In this document: positions 1-9,451 of the stretch, piece by piece | Layout of the letters: the number at the start of each line of letters is the position of its first letter | Position numbering within the stretch: the first letter of the stretch is position 1 | Assembly: GCA_019456145.1 (NCBI GenBank) | Contig: VRUL01000003.1 | Location: 186,001-250,000, forward strand | Direction of reading: 5' to 3' | Origin: Planctomycetota bacterium | GTDB lineage: Bacteria > Planctomycetota > Phycisphaerae > Sedimentisphaerales > Anaerobacaceae | Length of the DNA stretch: 64,000 nt | Notes under the pieces: generated by a model | Told to the model about the DNA's origin: nothing | The model's input: only the letters and a program-made list of their open reading frames with translations | The model's database searches: none | Program-made: the position numbers and the translations under genes

Positions 1-20
1 CTTATCGGGAGAATTGTATA

Positions 21-1151
21 TTGCAAAAACTTGTGTATTTATCAACTGCGATCATACCCTCAACACAAGCCAACAGCATCCAAATAATGAAAATGTGCAA
101 CGCACTATGCAGGTTTAATTTTGATGTAACGTTGTTGGCTGGTGAACCCTACGACAAAAATATCAACGTTTTTGAGTATTACGGCCTTGAAAACACCTTT
201 TCAATCATTACAAAAAAGACTGGTTACCATAGAGGCTCAACCTTCCTTCTTTCTGTACGGTATTACCCTCTTCTAAAAAAACTGGCTAAAAGTGACGAAG
301 ATATACTTTTCTATGGAAGGGACGTTATAGCCCTTTATATTCTGGCCCGAGTGGGAAGGCAGGTCATATATGAAGTCCATGATATCTTCAGGAAAGGGCC
401 AAGAAAATGGGCTGAAGAGCGGTTAATAAAAAGCCAAAATCTTCATAAAATCGTATTTATCTCTGACGAACTCAAAAAGGAGTATCTTAAAAAGTATGAT
501 AAGCTTTTGGCGGATAATCAAATGATTGTCGCATCGGACGCTGCTGACAGACAGCCTAATTTTACTGAAGCCATAAAGCTAAATGGCAACTTTGATTTCA
601 ATGCCTGTTATATTGGTAGCTTTCGCAGCGGTAGTGGAGTCGAGATGATTCTAGAAATTGCCAAGAAAATACCTGTTGTGGGTTTTCATCTTTTTGGAGG
701 TAATGATAAACAGATTTATAGATTTAAACAAAAAGATTCATCGAATGTTCATTTCTATGGACATCTACCTCCAACTCAAACCTACAGGATTAGAAATGCT
801 GCTGACGTTTTGCTAATACCATATCAGAAAAAAGTGATAGTGTCTCGAAACACTGCTGCTGAAACATCTCAATGGATGTCTCCGATGAAAATGTTTGAAT
901 ATATGTCCAGCAAAAAACCCATCATCAGTTCAAATCATAAAGTGTTACAGGAAGTGCTAAGACCTAACTATAATTGTCTGCTATGTGAACCTGAAAATGT
1001 TCAACAGTGGATTCAGGCCATCAGAAAACTTAAAGAGGACACAGAACTTTGCAATACTATCAGCGAAAACGCTTACAAGGATTTTCTTAGTCATTACACG
1101 TGGAATAAGAGAATTGATAATATTTTCTTTGAAAAGCTAAACACTCAATAA
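21..1151 (+). CDS. GT4-like glycosyltransferase
   Basis: This 376-residue protein looks like a GT-B fold glycosyltransferase related to family 4. It would transfer a sugar from a nucleotide donor to the growing polysaccharide on the cytoplasmic face. The N-terminal half opens with a beta-strand/alpha-helix start (KLVYLSTAIIPSTQA), and the C-terminal half has the donor-site pattern around residues 270-315 (ADVLLIPY, then MKMFEYMSSKKPIISSN). The chosen start is TTG at 21 with GGGAGA upstream. The frame is open to the window edge, so an earlier start cannot be excluded. It is the first of a long same-strand run of polysaccharide genes; a methyltransferase follows 14 bp downstream. The sugar specificity cannot be read. 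Confidence 0.8.
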   Translation: MQKLVYLSTAIIPSTQANSIQIMKMCNALCRFNFDVTLLAGEPYDKNINVFEYYGLENTFSIITKKTGYHRGSTFLLSVRYYPLLKKLAKSDEDILFYGRDVIALYILARVGRQVIYEVHDIFRKGPRKWAEERLIKSQNLHKIVFISDELKKEYLKKYDKLLADNQMIVASDAADRQPNFTEAIKLNGNFDFNACYIGSFRSGSGVEMILEIAKKIPVVGFHLFGGNDKQIYRFKQKDSSNVHFYGHLPPTQTYRIRNAADVLLIPYQKKVIVSRNTAAETSQWMSPMKMFEYMSSKKPIISSNHKVLQEVLRPNYNCLLCEPENVQQWIQAIRKLKEDTELCNTISENAYKDFLSHYTWNKRIDNIFFEKLNTQ

Positions 1152-1165
1152 GGTAATAACTTATT

Positions 1166-2002
1166 ATGCCAGAGCTTGTTATGACAAAACACGATGTTCT
1201 AACTGAAGAAGAGATGTCTACTTTCTCAATGAACCAGAGAATATTGAGATTGATTGAATATTATCGACATAAAATGAATTTAGATAAAAGCCAGATGAAT
1301 ATTTTAGATTGGGGATGTGGAAGAGGCCGGACAGTAGCATGGTTAAGGCGGCACGGATATAGCGCTTTCGGGATTGATATTGACTCCGAGCCTGTTAATA
1401 ATTGCAAAGACTTATTTAGACAGCGTGGATATGACCCCGAAGCTATTCTTTCTTTGCTGGAAAATGGCAAAGAAACAAAATTTCCGGATAACTACTTTCA
1501 CTTTAGTTTCTCAAATGGTGTGTTTGAGCATATCCAGGACTTGGAGGCGGTTGCAGAAAACCTTAAAAGGTTAACTGCTCCAGGTGGTGTTGGCGTGCAC
1601 TTTTTCCCCGCCCATAAACACTTTGTGGAAATTCATCTTCGTTTACCATTTGTCCATTGGCTGCCCAAAAACATATTATGTAAAGTGTATATTTTCCTTT
1701 TTGTACTTTTTGGTAAAGGTCCCAAATGGAAGGAACTGCAGGCCAAAAGTCCACTTCAAAAAACTAATGGTTATTATGACTATATTATACATAAAACATA
1801 TTACAGGTCTTATCGCACTATAGAAACAATTTTTGAACAAAATAATTTCAAAGTGGCTTTTGTTCCTCTTCACGAATATGGATTGGAGAAACATCCATTG
1901 CTTGATAAATTGGTGAGATTTAAATCATTGCGTCCTTTCCTTAATTGGTGCATGAACAACTTCGGACAGGTTGGACTGATAATAACAAGAGAAGCAAACT
2001 AA
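1166..2002 (+). CDS. Class I SAM-dependent methyltransferase
   Basis: A 278-residue Rossmann-fold methyltransferase. Motif I (ILDWGCGRGRT) lies at about residues 46-56, followed by the acidic ribose-binding strand GIDID near 69-73. A later segment, FSNGVFEHIQDLEAVAENLKRLTAPGG, matches the post-II/III region of Methyltransf_11/23 proteins. The C-terminal third carries a hydrophobic stretch (VYIFLFVLFG) that may sit at the membrane. It lies between two glycosyltransferases in the same orientation, so a sugar or glycan O-methylation role is inferred. The acceptor is unknown. Confidence 0.82.
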   Translation: MPELVMTKHDVLTEEEMSTFSMNQRILRLIEYYRHKMNLDKSQMNILDWGCGRGRTVAWLRRHGYSAFGIDIDSEPVNNCKDLFRQRGYDPEAILSLLENGKETKFPDNYFHFSFSNGVFEHIQDLEAVAENLKRLTAPGGVGVHFFPAHKHFVEIHLRLPFVHWLPKNILCKVYIFLFVLFGKGPKWKELQAKSPLQKTNGYYDYIIHKTYYRSYRTIETIFEQNNFKVAFVPLHEYGLEKHPLLDKLVRFKSLRPFLNWCMNNFGQVGLIITREAN

Positions 2003-2032
2003 TCTTGCTGTAGAACATGTTTAGAAAATCTA

Positions 2033-3154
2033 ATGTGCCATAGTAGAACCTCAAGAATCAATCTTTGTTACCTGGTTAGCAGGCTGCGCCGGCATGGGCC
2101 TATTTTCCAACTTTATAATATCATTAAACACTTTGACCGCCGATTGTTCAGCCCTTTGATAATAACTCTTTCGCCCGAAGCACCTGATTCCTTACTGTCC
2201 CTTTTCACAGAAAATGATGTGAAAATCATCTCTATTGGTTTATCACGAATGAGTAGTATGTTCCTGGGCCCAAAGAAAATAAAAAGAATATTAGATAAAA
2301 ACTCTATTAACTTAATTCACACTTTCGATTATCGCTCTGTTATGCTGTGTTCAAACCATTTCCATGAGATACCTCACGTCACTACTTGTCGCCAAGCTTA
2401 TAACCATATTTTCGGCCCAATTCTGGGTCGCATGATGATGAAAACGTTTTTAATGGCCTGCAAAAAAAGTGAAGCTGTCGTTGCTGTTTCGAATACTATC
2501 CGGAATTTTGTGCAAAACCAAAATTCCAGACGTATAAATGTTATATATAATGGTGTCGACCAGACAATATTCAAACCTGTCAGCCGAAAGGAAAAGGCTG
2601 TCATACGAGAACAATTGAATTTACCTCAAAACAAACGTATCTTTTTGAGTGTGGGTTTTCTTTCGAAAACCAAGGATCCGTTCACTGTAATAAAAGGATT
2701 TTTAAAAAGTGAGTTTAGTCAGAACAGTGTCCTCGTATTAGTTGGAAGTGGTTCGTTACGGCAAAAATGTGTTCAATTGGCTGCAGGTAACAACAATGTC
2801 TGTATAATAGGCTTTGTTGAAAACGTTAAAGATTATTTTGGAGCAGCGGATATATTTGTATCTGGCTCGTTAACTGAAGGATGTCCTAATGCCGTAATGG
2901 AAGCAATGGCTTGTGGTCTACCTGTGATTCTATCAGATATACCCGCTCATCAGGAGCTACTAAACTTCAACAAAGAGGCTGGCGTTGTATTCAGTCTCAG
3001 CAATGCTGAATCATTATCACAAATGCTTACTAAGATTGATAGTCTGCACTATTCGGTGCGCTCACAGGCTGCTTTAAATATCATTAACGAACACGGAAAT
3101 GCCCAAAAAATGTCTTTAAATTACCAGCAACTATACAAACAACTCTCTGGATAA
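2033..3154 (+). CDS. GT4 family glycosyltransferase
   Basis: A 373-residue GT-B glycosyltransferase. The N-terminal domain has a glycine-containing acceptor loop (RRHGPIFQLYNIIKHF) near residues 20-36. The linker has the typical NGVDQTIFKP motif near 173-182. The C-terminal Glycos_transf_1 domain starts at about 190 and contains the E-x7-E donor-binding signature TEGCPNAVMEAMACGLPV near 288-305. ATG at 2033 begins 30 bp after the preceding methyltransferase. The product is cytoplasmic or membrane-peripheral and presumably adds one sugar of the repeat unit. Which sugar it adds is not visible. Confidence 0.88.
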   Translation: MCHSRTSRINLCYLVSRLRRHGPIFQLYNIIKHFDRRLFSPLIITLSPEAPDSLLSLFTENDVKIISIGLSRMSSMFLGPKKIKRILDKNSINLIHTFDYRSVMLCSNHFHEIPHVTTCRQAYNHIFGPILGRMMMKTFLMACKKSEAVVAVSNTIRNFVQNQNSRRINVIYNGVDQTIFKPVSRKEKAVIREQLNLPQNKRIFLSVGFLSKTKDPFTVIKGFLKSEFSQNSVLVLVGSGSLRQKCVQLAAGNNNVCIIGFVENVKDYFGAADIFVSGSLTEGCPNAVMEAMACGLPVILSDIPAHQELLNFNKEAGVVFSLSNAESLSQMLTKIDSLHYSVRSQAALNIINEHGNAQKMSLNYQQLYKQLSG

Positions 3155-3187
3155 CAGAAACCAACTGTTGAGGAACACTAAGTACTT

Positions 3188-4561
3188 ATGAAAATTCTTT
3201 TCGTTAGTGCAATTAATTCACATGTCGAAATTGAAGTCAGATACCCCCAATTGGGCTTAGGGTATCTGGCAGGTTATATTAGAAAAAAACTTGGGAAAAA
3301 TACACATGAAGTTAAAGTCATAAATAACAATGTCGAAACTGTTCTTAAAACTTTCAAGCCGGATATAGTTGGTATCAGCTGTCTTTCGCCAAATTATAGT
3401 ATCGCTAAAAGGTATGCTGCGCTTTGCAAAAAACAAAATTTACCCGTTATCGTTGGAGGTATGCACATTTCCTTAATGCCTGAATCCATTTCAAGAGATA
3501 TGGATGTAGGAGTTATGTTTGAAGGCGAAGAAACTATAGCTGAATTAGTACAGTCATATGATAGAGCTGGGATATTTGATGCTGACAATCTTTCGTCAAT
3601 CAAAGGAATTTGTTATCGAAGTAATGGGCAGCCGGTATTTACTCAATCACGTCCGTTAATCGATAATCTCGATGATATTCCGAGGCCTGCGAGGGAATTG
3701 CTCAATATTAAAGGCTCTCATCTTTCGATGTTCACTTCGAGAGGGTGCCCTTACCGCTGTGTCTTCTGTGCCTCAAGCCGCTTTTGGGCCTCTACAAGAT
3801 TTGCTTCTGCCCATTACATAGCAGAAGAAATCAAGGAACTTTATTATAACTATGGTGCAAAACTCATTAGTTTTTACGACGATCTATTCATCGTCCAAAA
3901 ACAACGATTAAAGGATTTGACGGATATCCTTTCCAAAGAAGGCATCCTGGGAAAAGTCCGCTTCTCATGTTCAGCAAGATCCAACCTTATTGACAATGTT
4001 ATGGTAAAACTTATGAAAGAACTTGGTATTGTCTCGGTCGCTCTCGGACTGGAATCCGGCCATCCCCGTATCCTGGAATACTTAAAAGGCAAAAGTGTGA
4101 CAGTGCAGGATAACATTACAGCCGTCAATGCCCTCGCTAAAAAAGGTATAACTCCAAATGCCGCCTTCGTTATCGGCTCATCAATCGAAACCAAAGAAGA
4201 AATAATGACAACATATAAGTTTATAAAATCCGTGCCTCTCCGAAATTTCAACGTCTACGTTATGACACCATTACCTGGCACTCCAGTCTGGTCTGAAGCT
4301 GTAGAAAGAGGATTGATTAGCAAACATTTTGATAATTGGTCTGTCTTGGATGCTGTTCATTTTGCTAAACATTATAAAAAGGCGATAATTCTTTCCCGCC
4401 ACTTGTCCCGAGAACAACTATATAAGATATACAAGAAGTTTCAATTGCTAAGATACTGGATATTCTTCAAAAATGCTTACCTTCATCCATTTGTCAAAGA
4501 TATACCAAAAATGTTTTGGAATCTAACAAAGGAAAAAATCGCCGGACTCATACGAACATGA
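3188..4561 (+). CDS. B12-binding domain radical SAM protein
   Basis: A 457-residue class B-type radical SAM enzyme. Residues 1-130 form a cobalamin-binding Rossmann-like domain (KPDIVGISCLSPNY, GGMHISLMPE). The radical SAM core follows with the 4Fe-4S cluster motif CxxxCxxC at Cys187, Cys191 and Cys194 (TSRGCPYRCVFC). Downstream are the GLESGHPRILEYLKG and FVIGSSIETKEE segments typical of the family. Such enzymes do radical methylations, cyclisations or rearrangements on unactivated carbons; the substrate here is unknown. GAGGAA precedes the ATG. It overlaps the next gene, another B12 radical SAM protein, by ATGA, so the two are translationally coupled. Confidence 0.9.
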   Translation: MKILFVSAINSHVEIEVRYPQLGLGYLAGYIRKKLGKNTHEVKVINNNVETVLKTFKPDIVGISCLSPNYSIAKRYAALCKKQNLPVIVGGMHISLMPESISRDMDVGVMFEGEETIAELVQSYDRAGIFDADNLSSIKGICYRSNGQPVFTQSRPLIDNLDDIPRPARELLNIKGSHLSMFTSRGCPYRCVFCASSRFWASTRFASAHYIAEEIKELYYNYGAKLISFYDDLFIVQKQRLKDLTDILSKEGILGKVRFSCSARSNLIDNVMVKLMKELGIVSVALGLESGHPRILEYLKGKSVTVQDNITAVNALAKKGITPNAAFVIGSSIETKEEIMTTYKFIKSVPLRNFNVYVMTPLPGTPVWSEAVERGLISKHFDNWSVLDAVHFAKHYKKAIILSRHLSREQLYKIYKKFQLLRYWIFFKNAYLHPFVKDIPKMFWNLTKEKIAGLIRT

Positions 4562-6039
4562 AAATACTTCTGATTGACCCCCCTTTTTATAGGATTTTCG
4601 GGTTCTATAATCGTTATTTCCCGTTTGGAATAACCTCCCTTGCTACTCTTCTAAAAAAGCAGGGACATCATGTTTTGGTATATGACGCAGATTGCAATGA
4701 TAAACCGGAGAATTTTGATTACACACGGCTACCAAAATACTACAACACTTATTTGGAATCATTTAAAAACAGCCATCATTCTGTTTGGGAAGAAGTCAAA
4801 CAAAACATCAAAGATTTCAAACCCGATGTTGTCGGAATCACAATATGGACAACTTACGCTGCTTCAGCTTTTCACGTGGCAAAAATCTGCAAAGAACTTA
4901 ATAGCGCCTGCCCGGTGATTATGGGTGGCCCCCATGCCACAGTCAAAGCTGAAGAAATACTGAATATTTCTCCTCATATAGATTACGTTGTGAGAGGAGA
5001 AGGGGAATTCACAACCTCCGAACTCATAAATGCTCTTGAATCCGCCAAAAAAGGATTAACATCAATTACCGGCCTATCATTTAGGCAACAAGGCCAGATT
5101 ATCCACAATCCCAATAGGGAACCTATTAAAAACCTTGATATACTCCCTTTTCCTGATAGAGCTTTATTGCTAAATGAAAATAAGTACTCCTCGGAAGATA
5201 TGGGATTGATTATGACGAGCAGAGGATGTCCTTATTCATGTTCATATTGTGCTACTCATACAAAACGAGTAAGTTACAGAACCGCAAATCACATAATAGA
5301 TGAAATCAAGTTTGTGAAAAATAGATATAACACTACACAATTTACTTTCAAGGACGACTCTTTTACTGTAAACCAAAAAAGAGTTTCGCAACTGTGTGAT
5401 GAAATAATAAAAGAGAAACTTAAAATTAATTGGGAATGCAACACAAGAGTTGATCTTGTAAACGAAGACCTTTTAAGAAAAGTAAAAAAAGCCGGCTGCA
5501 ACAGTATAAAGGTCGGCGTTGAATCGGGAAATCCCGGGATTTTACAGCAAATAAACAAGGGTATCACACATGAACAAATAAGAAATGCTTCTAAACTATT
5601 TAATAAAGTGGGTATTTACTGGACAGGTTATTTTCTGATGGGTATTCCCGGAGAAACGGTTGAGAATATATATGAAACTCTGAATTTAATGTACGAAATA
5701 AAACCGGATTTTGCTTCAATTGGAGTTTATGAACCCTTCCCAGGCACTTTGATGTTTGCCGTTGGAAAAGAAAAAGGGTTGGTAAAACCCGAAATGACTT
5801 TAGATGATTTCTATAAAGTGCTGCCAAATCATTATTATAAAGTTGACTCTACTCGACAGGTAAACACAATCGAACCGGAACAATTCAACATTCTTGAAAA
5901 AGAAATTAAAAACCGATTTCATGATTACAATAAAAATTTCAGAAGATTATTGAAACGAGCCGCTTCCAGAATTCAATTGTACTCCACACAACCTCATGCC
6001 TTATTCGGAGACTTCAAAAAATATCTAAACTGGAAGTAA
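4558..6039 (+). CDS. B12-binding domain radical SAM protein (second of tandem pair)
   Basis: The protein is 493 residues from the ATG at 4558, chosen over an upstream in-frame ATG at 4516. The 4558 start gives the usual MKILLIDPPF opening of the family and an ATGA overlap with the preceding stop. The cobalamin-binding domain spans about 1-160 (FGITSLATLLKKQGHHV, GGPHATVKAEE, VVRGEGE). The radical SAM cluster cysteines are 224, 228 and 231 (TSRGCPYSCSYC). Then come KVGVESGNPGILQQINKG and a GETVENIYETL segment. The C-terminus is basic and may touch the membrane. It is related to but clearly diverged from its neighbour, so the two may act sequentially on one polysaccharide or lipid-carrier substrate. 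That role is inference. Confidence 0.9.
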   Translation: MKILLIDPPFYRIFGFYNRYFPFGITSLATLLKKQGHHVLVYDADCNDKPENFDYTRLPKYYNTYLESFKNSHHSVWEEVKQNIKDFKPDVVGITIWTTYAASAFHVAKICKELNSACPVIMGGPHATVKAEEILNISPHIDYVVRGEGEFTTSELINALESAKKGLTSITGLSFRQQGQIIHNPNREPIKNLDILPFPDRALLLNENKYSSEDMGLIMTSRGCPYSCSYCATHTKRVSYRTANHIIDEIKFVKNRYNTTQFTFKDDSFTVNQKRVSQLCDEIIKEKLKINWECNTRVDLVNEDLLRKVKKAGCNSIKVGVESGNPGILQQINKGITHEQIRNASKLFNKVGIYWTGYFLMGIPGETVENIYETLNLMYEIKPDFASIGVYEPFPGTLMFAVGKEKGLVKPEMTLDDFYKVLPNHYYKVDSTRQVNTIEPEQFNILEKEIKNRFHDYNKNFRRLLKRAASRIQLYSTQPHALFGDFKKYLNWK

Positions 6040-6052
6040 TAAAGACAGACAT

Positions 6053-6928
6053 ATGTTATCAATAGTAATTGTAAACTACAACGCAGGAGAATTTTTAAAA
6101 GCCTGCATCGAGTCTGTATATAAAGAAACAAAGGACGTTTCTTTTGATATTTGGGTTGTAGAGAATAATTCTTTCGATAATAGCATAAAGACAATTAAAA
6201 ACTGTTTCCCGGATGTTCATATAATTGAAAACACTCGAAATGTCGGTTTTGCAAAAGCAAATAACATGGCAATATCAAAAACCAGCGCTGATTACATTCT
6301 TATGTTAAATCCGGACACTCTTATTAAACGGAATGCTATTGGAAAGACAGTAAAATTCATGGAAGAAAATCCTAAAATTGGCATAGCTGGATGTAAAGTC
6401 CTGAATGAAGATGGAACTCTACAGCTCGCATGTAGAAGAAGCATTCCAACCCCGAAAATCGCCTTTTGGCGGCTTACAGGATTAAGTTTCTTGTTCCCCA
6501 AAAGCGAGGCTATGGCAAGGTATAATTTAACATATTTGGACCCCGACAAACCTCACGAAGTAGATGCTGTTTCTGGCGCTTTCTTAATGATTCGCAAAGA
6601 AGTTATTGATGATATCGGTGTCCTTGATGAAAATTTCTTTATGTACGGGGAAGAATTAGACTGGTGTTTTAGAGCAACAAAAGCTGGGTGGTTGGTGATG
6701 TATTATCCAAGTGCAAAGATAATCCACTATAAAGGTGGGTGCAGCAAATTTAATAGTAGAAAAGCCACTCTGGAATTTTATCGTGCAATGTATTTGTTTC
6801 ACAAAAAGCATTTTGCAAAGCGTCATTCTACAATCATAAACTACATTATTTACACAGGAATTTTTCTAAAAGCAATCGGTTCCTGGAAAAGCTTGTTATT
6901 CTTCACTAAGGTCGGTTCAAAAAAATAG
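6053..6928 (+). CDS. GT2 family glycosyltransferase (rhamnosyltransferase-like)
   Basis: A 291-residue GT-A glycosyltransferase of family 2. It starts LSIVIVNYNAGEFLKACIES, has the nucleotide-sugar pocket VVENNSFDNS, the metal-site variant MLNPDT near residue 80, and the catalytic EELDWCFRA segment near residue 200. This arrangement is typical of the WbbL/rhamnosyltransferase branch of GT2, although the donor sugar is not proven by sequence. It follows the radical SAM pair by 13 bp and ends the first tight sub-operon. A 180-bp spacer follows. Confidence 0.88.
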   Translation: MLSIVIVNYNAGEFLKACIESVYKETKDVSFDIWVVENNSFDNSIKTIKNCFPDVHIIENTRNVGFAKANNMAISKTSADYILMLNPDTLIKRNAIGKTVKFMEENPKIGIAGCKVLNEDGTLQLACRRSIPTPKIAFWRLTGLSFLFPKSEAMARYNLTYLDPDKPHEVDAVSGAFLMIRKEVIDDIGVLDENFFMYGEELDWCFRATKAGWLVMYYPSAKIIHYKGGCSKFNSRKATLEFYRAMYLFHKKHFAKRHSTIINYIIYTGIFLKAIGSWKSLLFFTKVGSKK

Positions 6929-7109
6929 TCTTCTTATATTAGAAGCTACCTTCACCTATATACTTACAATGGATTTATTGCCATTCAAAAGAAACTGATA
7001 ACAGAAGGCGCAAAGGCTCTCTGTGGTAATATTATGGTTGCCTTACTTGAGTTTCCTGGGATAGTCGGTTTCTGAACTCAGGTAAATAGGCGTAGTAGAG
7101 GAATTGCCT

Positions 7110-8066
7110 GTGAATACAAAAAGAAAGAGCATTTTCGAAAAAAACCGCAAAAAAACCATTGCAATCATAATATTAATATTTGTGTTTCTATCAATAGCCT
7201 TGCTTGAATTTCTCCTCCAGGTATTTATGGGATTAGGCCATCCGGTTCTTTATGATTCCAACCCACTGTACGGATATAGACCGCTACCCAACAGGGAGTA
7301 TTCCCGCTTTTATGGCTCAAAAATAAAATTCAACAATTTATCTCTTAGGGCCGAAAACGACTGGAATGATAAAACAGAAAATAAAATTTTATTCCTTGGC
7401 GATTCAGTGACTTACGGCGGTTCCTATATCAGCAACAAAGAATTATTTTCATGTTTGGCGGCAAAAGATCTTGGAGATTATGAAAGTGGAAACGCCGGCG
7501 TAAACGGCTGGGGCATTGAGAACATATATGGCTTGGTTGTTGAAACAGGCTTTCTCCCCGCTGATATTTATGTCACAACAGTTCCAGAAGACGATTTCTA
7601 CAGGGGAATCACAAAGTTGCAAGGTTTGCCGTTTTTTAATAACTCACCCAAATTTGCTCTTGCTGAGCTATGGCTTTTCTTTTGCTGTAACCAGAATAAC
7701 AAAAGATATAAACCATGGCAGAGTTTTGCTACTGAAAAACAAATCGATTACGTAGCCGAACGAGCTGTCAAAAAACTTAAGGAATTAGATGTATTCATAA
7801 GGGAAAAAGGATTTAGACATTTAATTTTTATTACACCATCGAGAGATTACGTACTCAAAGACAACCCGAAGCCACTTTCAATCCAAAAACTGCTGGCAAA
7901 ATATAGTTTGAAACCCGTGTATATCTCAGATGAATTACAAAAATATACCTTGTCAAGAGATGAGATGAAAAGCTTATACCATGACAGAGGCCATCTCACA
8001 AGCGAGGGCCACCAAACCTGGGCAAAAATCATCAGAGATGAATTGACCAAACTCATTGATGACTAA
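7110..8066 (+). CDS. Membrane-anchored SGNH/GDSL hydrolase-like protein
   Basis: A 318-residue protein with a short basic N-terminus, then one transmembrane helix (about residues 15-37, IAIIILIFVFLSIALLEFLLQ), and an extracytoplasmic SGNH hydrolase domain. Catalytic features are visible: the Ser of FLGDSVTYGG near 98, a Gly/Asn block (NAGVNGWG), and the C-terminal DRGHLTSEGH block carrying the Asp/His pair. Such enzymes remove or add acyl (acetyl) groups on surface glycans, so polysaccharide deacetylation or acetylation is inferred. The GTG at 7110 is preferred because GAGGA ends seven bases before it. The TTG at 7104 is almost on top of that site. Confidence 0.72.
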   Translation: MNTKRKSIFEKNRKKTIAIIILIFVFLSIALLEFLLQVFMGLGHPVLYDSNPLYGYRPLPNREYSRFYGSKIKFNNLSLRAENDWNDKTENKILFLGDSVTYGGSYISNKELFSCLAAKDLGDYESGNAGVNGWGIENIYGLVVETGFLPADIYVTTVPEDDFYRGITKLQGLPFFNNSPKFALAELWLFFCCNQNNKRYKPWQSFATEKQIDYVAERAVKKLKELDVFIREKGFRHLIFITPSRDYVLKDNPKPLSIQKLLAKYSLKPVYISDELQKYTLSRDEMKSLYHDRGHLTSEGHQTWAKIIRDELTKLIDD

Positions 8067-8111
8067 TGCTTCTGTATACGAGTTTACAACAAAGATATTG
8101 TTGATAGTTCT

Positions 8112-9404
8112 ATGTTAATACTGTCTCCATTCCAAAAAAGACTCCTGAACGAAGGTGGCTGGTCTACCTTTGGAAAAGTCTTTGCTGCTCTTGGCACACT
8201 CGTTGGCATAAGATTAATCACCGAATGTGTATCCAAAGATATTTACGGAAAGGTTATCTTGTTGATTGGCATCATAACTCTCGGCGGTAACCTTTTTGCC
8301 TCACCCCTGATATCGGCTGCCCAAAGATTTCATCCTGAAGCTGTTTTGTCGCAAAGACTCCCACAACTTCGTTGTACGGTGTCACGGATGCTAAAACGGA
8401 ATACCGGTACTCTTGCATGCCTTTTCCTGATTGGTGGTGCTATTTACGCTCGATTGAATGGTATTTCTTTCCTTGTTTTTCTCGCGATGACGGCATTTCT
8501 CCTCGTTCAGATAACTCAGAGTTTTGAGATTAGCCTTTTGACTGCCGCACGACGACAGCGAGAAATTGCCATCTGGCTCTCACTGGAAGCATGGCTAAAG
8601 CCAATACTTGCTATCGCCCTGGTCTTCCTGTTCGGAGACGCTACCCAACACGTACTTTGGGGGTATTTCATTGCTGTCGCAGTCATTCTGCTTCGTTTTT
8701 ACTTATCGCCCGCAAAACCAGAGGGCACAAATGGTTCAAGTAAAACCTTCATCACTGACAGAAAGCTCATCAGTGATATTCGGCGTTATGCAATGCCACT
8801 TGTTCCACTGGCATTGGTTGCATGGATCAGCACGCTGAGCGACCGCTATATAATCGCAGGTATGCTGGGTTCTGCGAGTGTAGGGATTTATGCAGCCTGT
8901 TATGGTCTGCTTGGTATGCCGTTTTTGATGGCAGGCGGTATCATTGGTCAGACCTTACGGCCTCCTTATTACCAGGCTGTATCTGCCGGAAATATTAACC
9001 TGGCAAAAAAACTTCTCAAAACCCAACTGACTATAACTGCTTTAGTCTGTGGTGTTGGTGTCGTAGCTGTCTTTTTCCTCCGCAATATAATTGCAGCATT
9101 ATTGCTCGCCAAAGAATACCGAAGTGCTGTATCCCTTATGACACTGATCGCCGCTGGAATTACTTTTCAAGTTATTACACAGATTTTTGAGAGCATCCTG
9201 ATTGCTTATAAACGTACCGGCTTTCTACTCATAATTCACTCCTTTGGAGCAGTCGTATGTGTTCTCTCAGTTTACTTTCTCATTCGCCGGTTCAATTTGA
9301 TTGGAGCTGCAATGGCATGCCCCGTCTATTACCTGAGTATGTTGATACTCAGCATGATAATGGCCGCAATCACACTAAAAAAACCAAAAACCGTTACGAA
9401 ATAG
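8112..9404 (+). CDS. Wzx-type polysaccharide flippase (MOP superfamily)
   Basis: A 430-residue polytopic membrane protein with roughly 12 hydrophobic helices spread over the full length. It has MOP/PST-type features: an N-terminal GGWSTFGKVFAALGTLVGIRLI helix and a central ISTLSDRYIIAGMLGSASVGIYAACYG segment, which is characteristic of lipid-linked oligosaccharide flippases. It would move undecaprenyl-linked repeat units across the inner membrane. Together with the polymerase at 14117 and the initiating transferase at 22228 it completes a Wzx/Wzy core. The assignment is by topology and local motifs; a MurJ-like role is less likely in this context. Confidence 0.85.
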   Translation: MLILSPFQKRLLNEGGWSTFGKVFAALGTLVGIRLITECVSKDIYGKVILLIGIITLGGNLFASPLISAAQRFHPEAVLSQRLPQLRCTVSRMLKRNTGTLACLFLIGGAIYARLNGISFLVFLAMTAFLLVQITQSFEISLLTAARRQREIAIWLSLEAWLKPILAIALVFLFGDATQHVLWGYFIAVAVILLRFYLSPAKPEGTNGSSKTFITDRKLISDIRRYAMPLVPLALVAWISTLSDRYIIAGMLGSASVGIYAACYGLLGMPFLMAGGIIGQTLRPPYYQAVSAGNINLAKKLLKTQLTITALVCGVGVVAVFFLRNIIAALLLAKEYRSAVSLMTLIAAGITFQVITQIFESILIAYKRTGFLLIIHSFGAVVCVLSVYFLIRRFNLIGAAMACPVYYLSMLILSMIMAAITLKKPKTVTK

Positions 9405-9451
9405 TATTCAAACAAAACCAATAAAATATTGATAAACCTGGAAATAACAAT

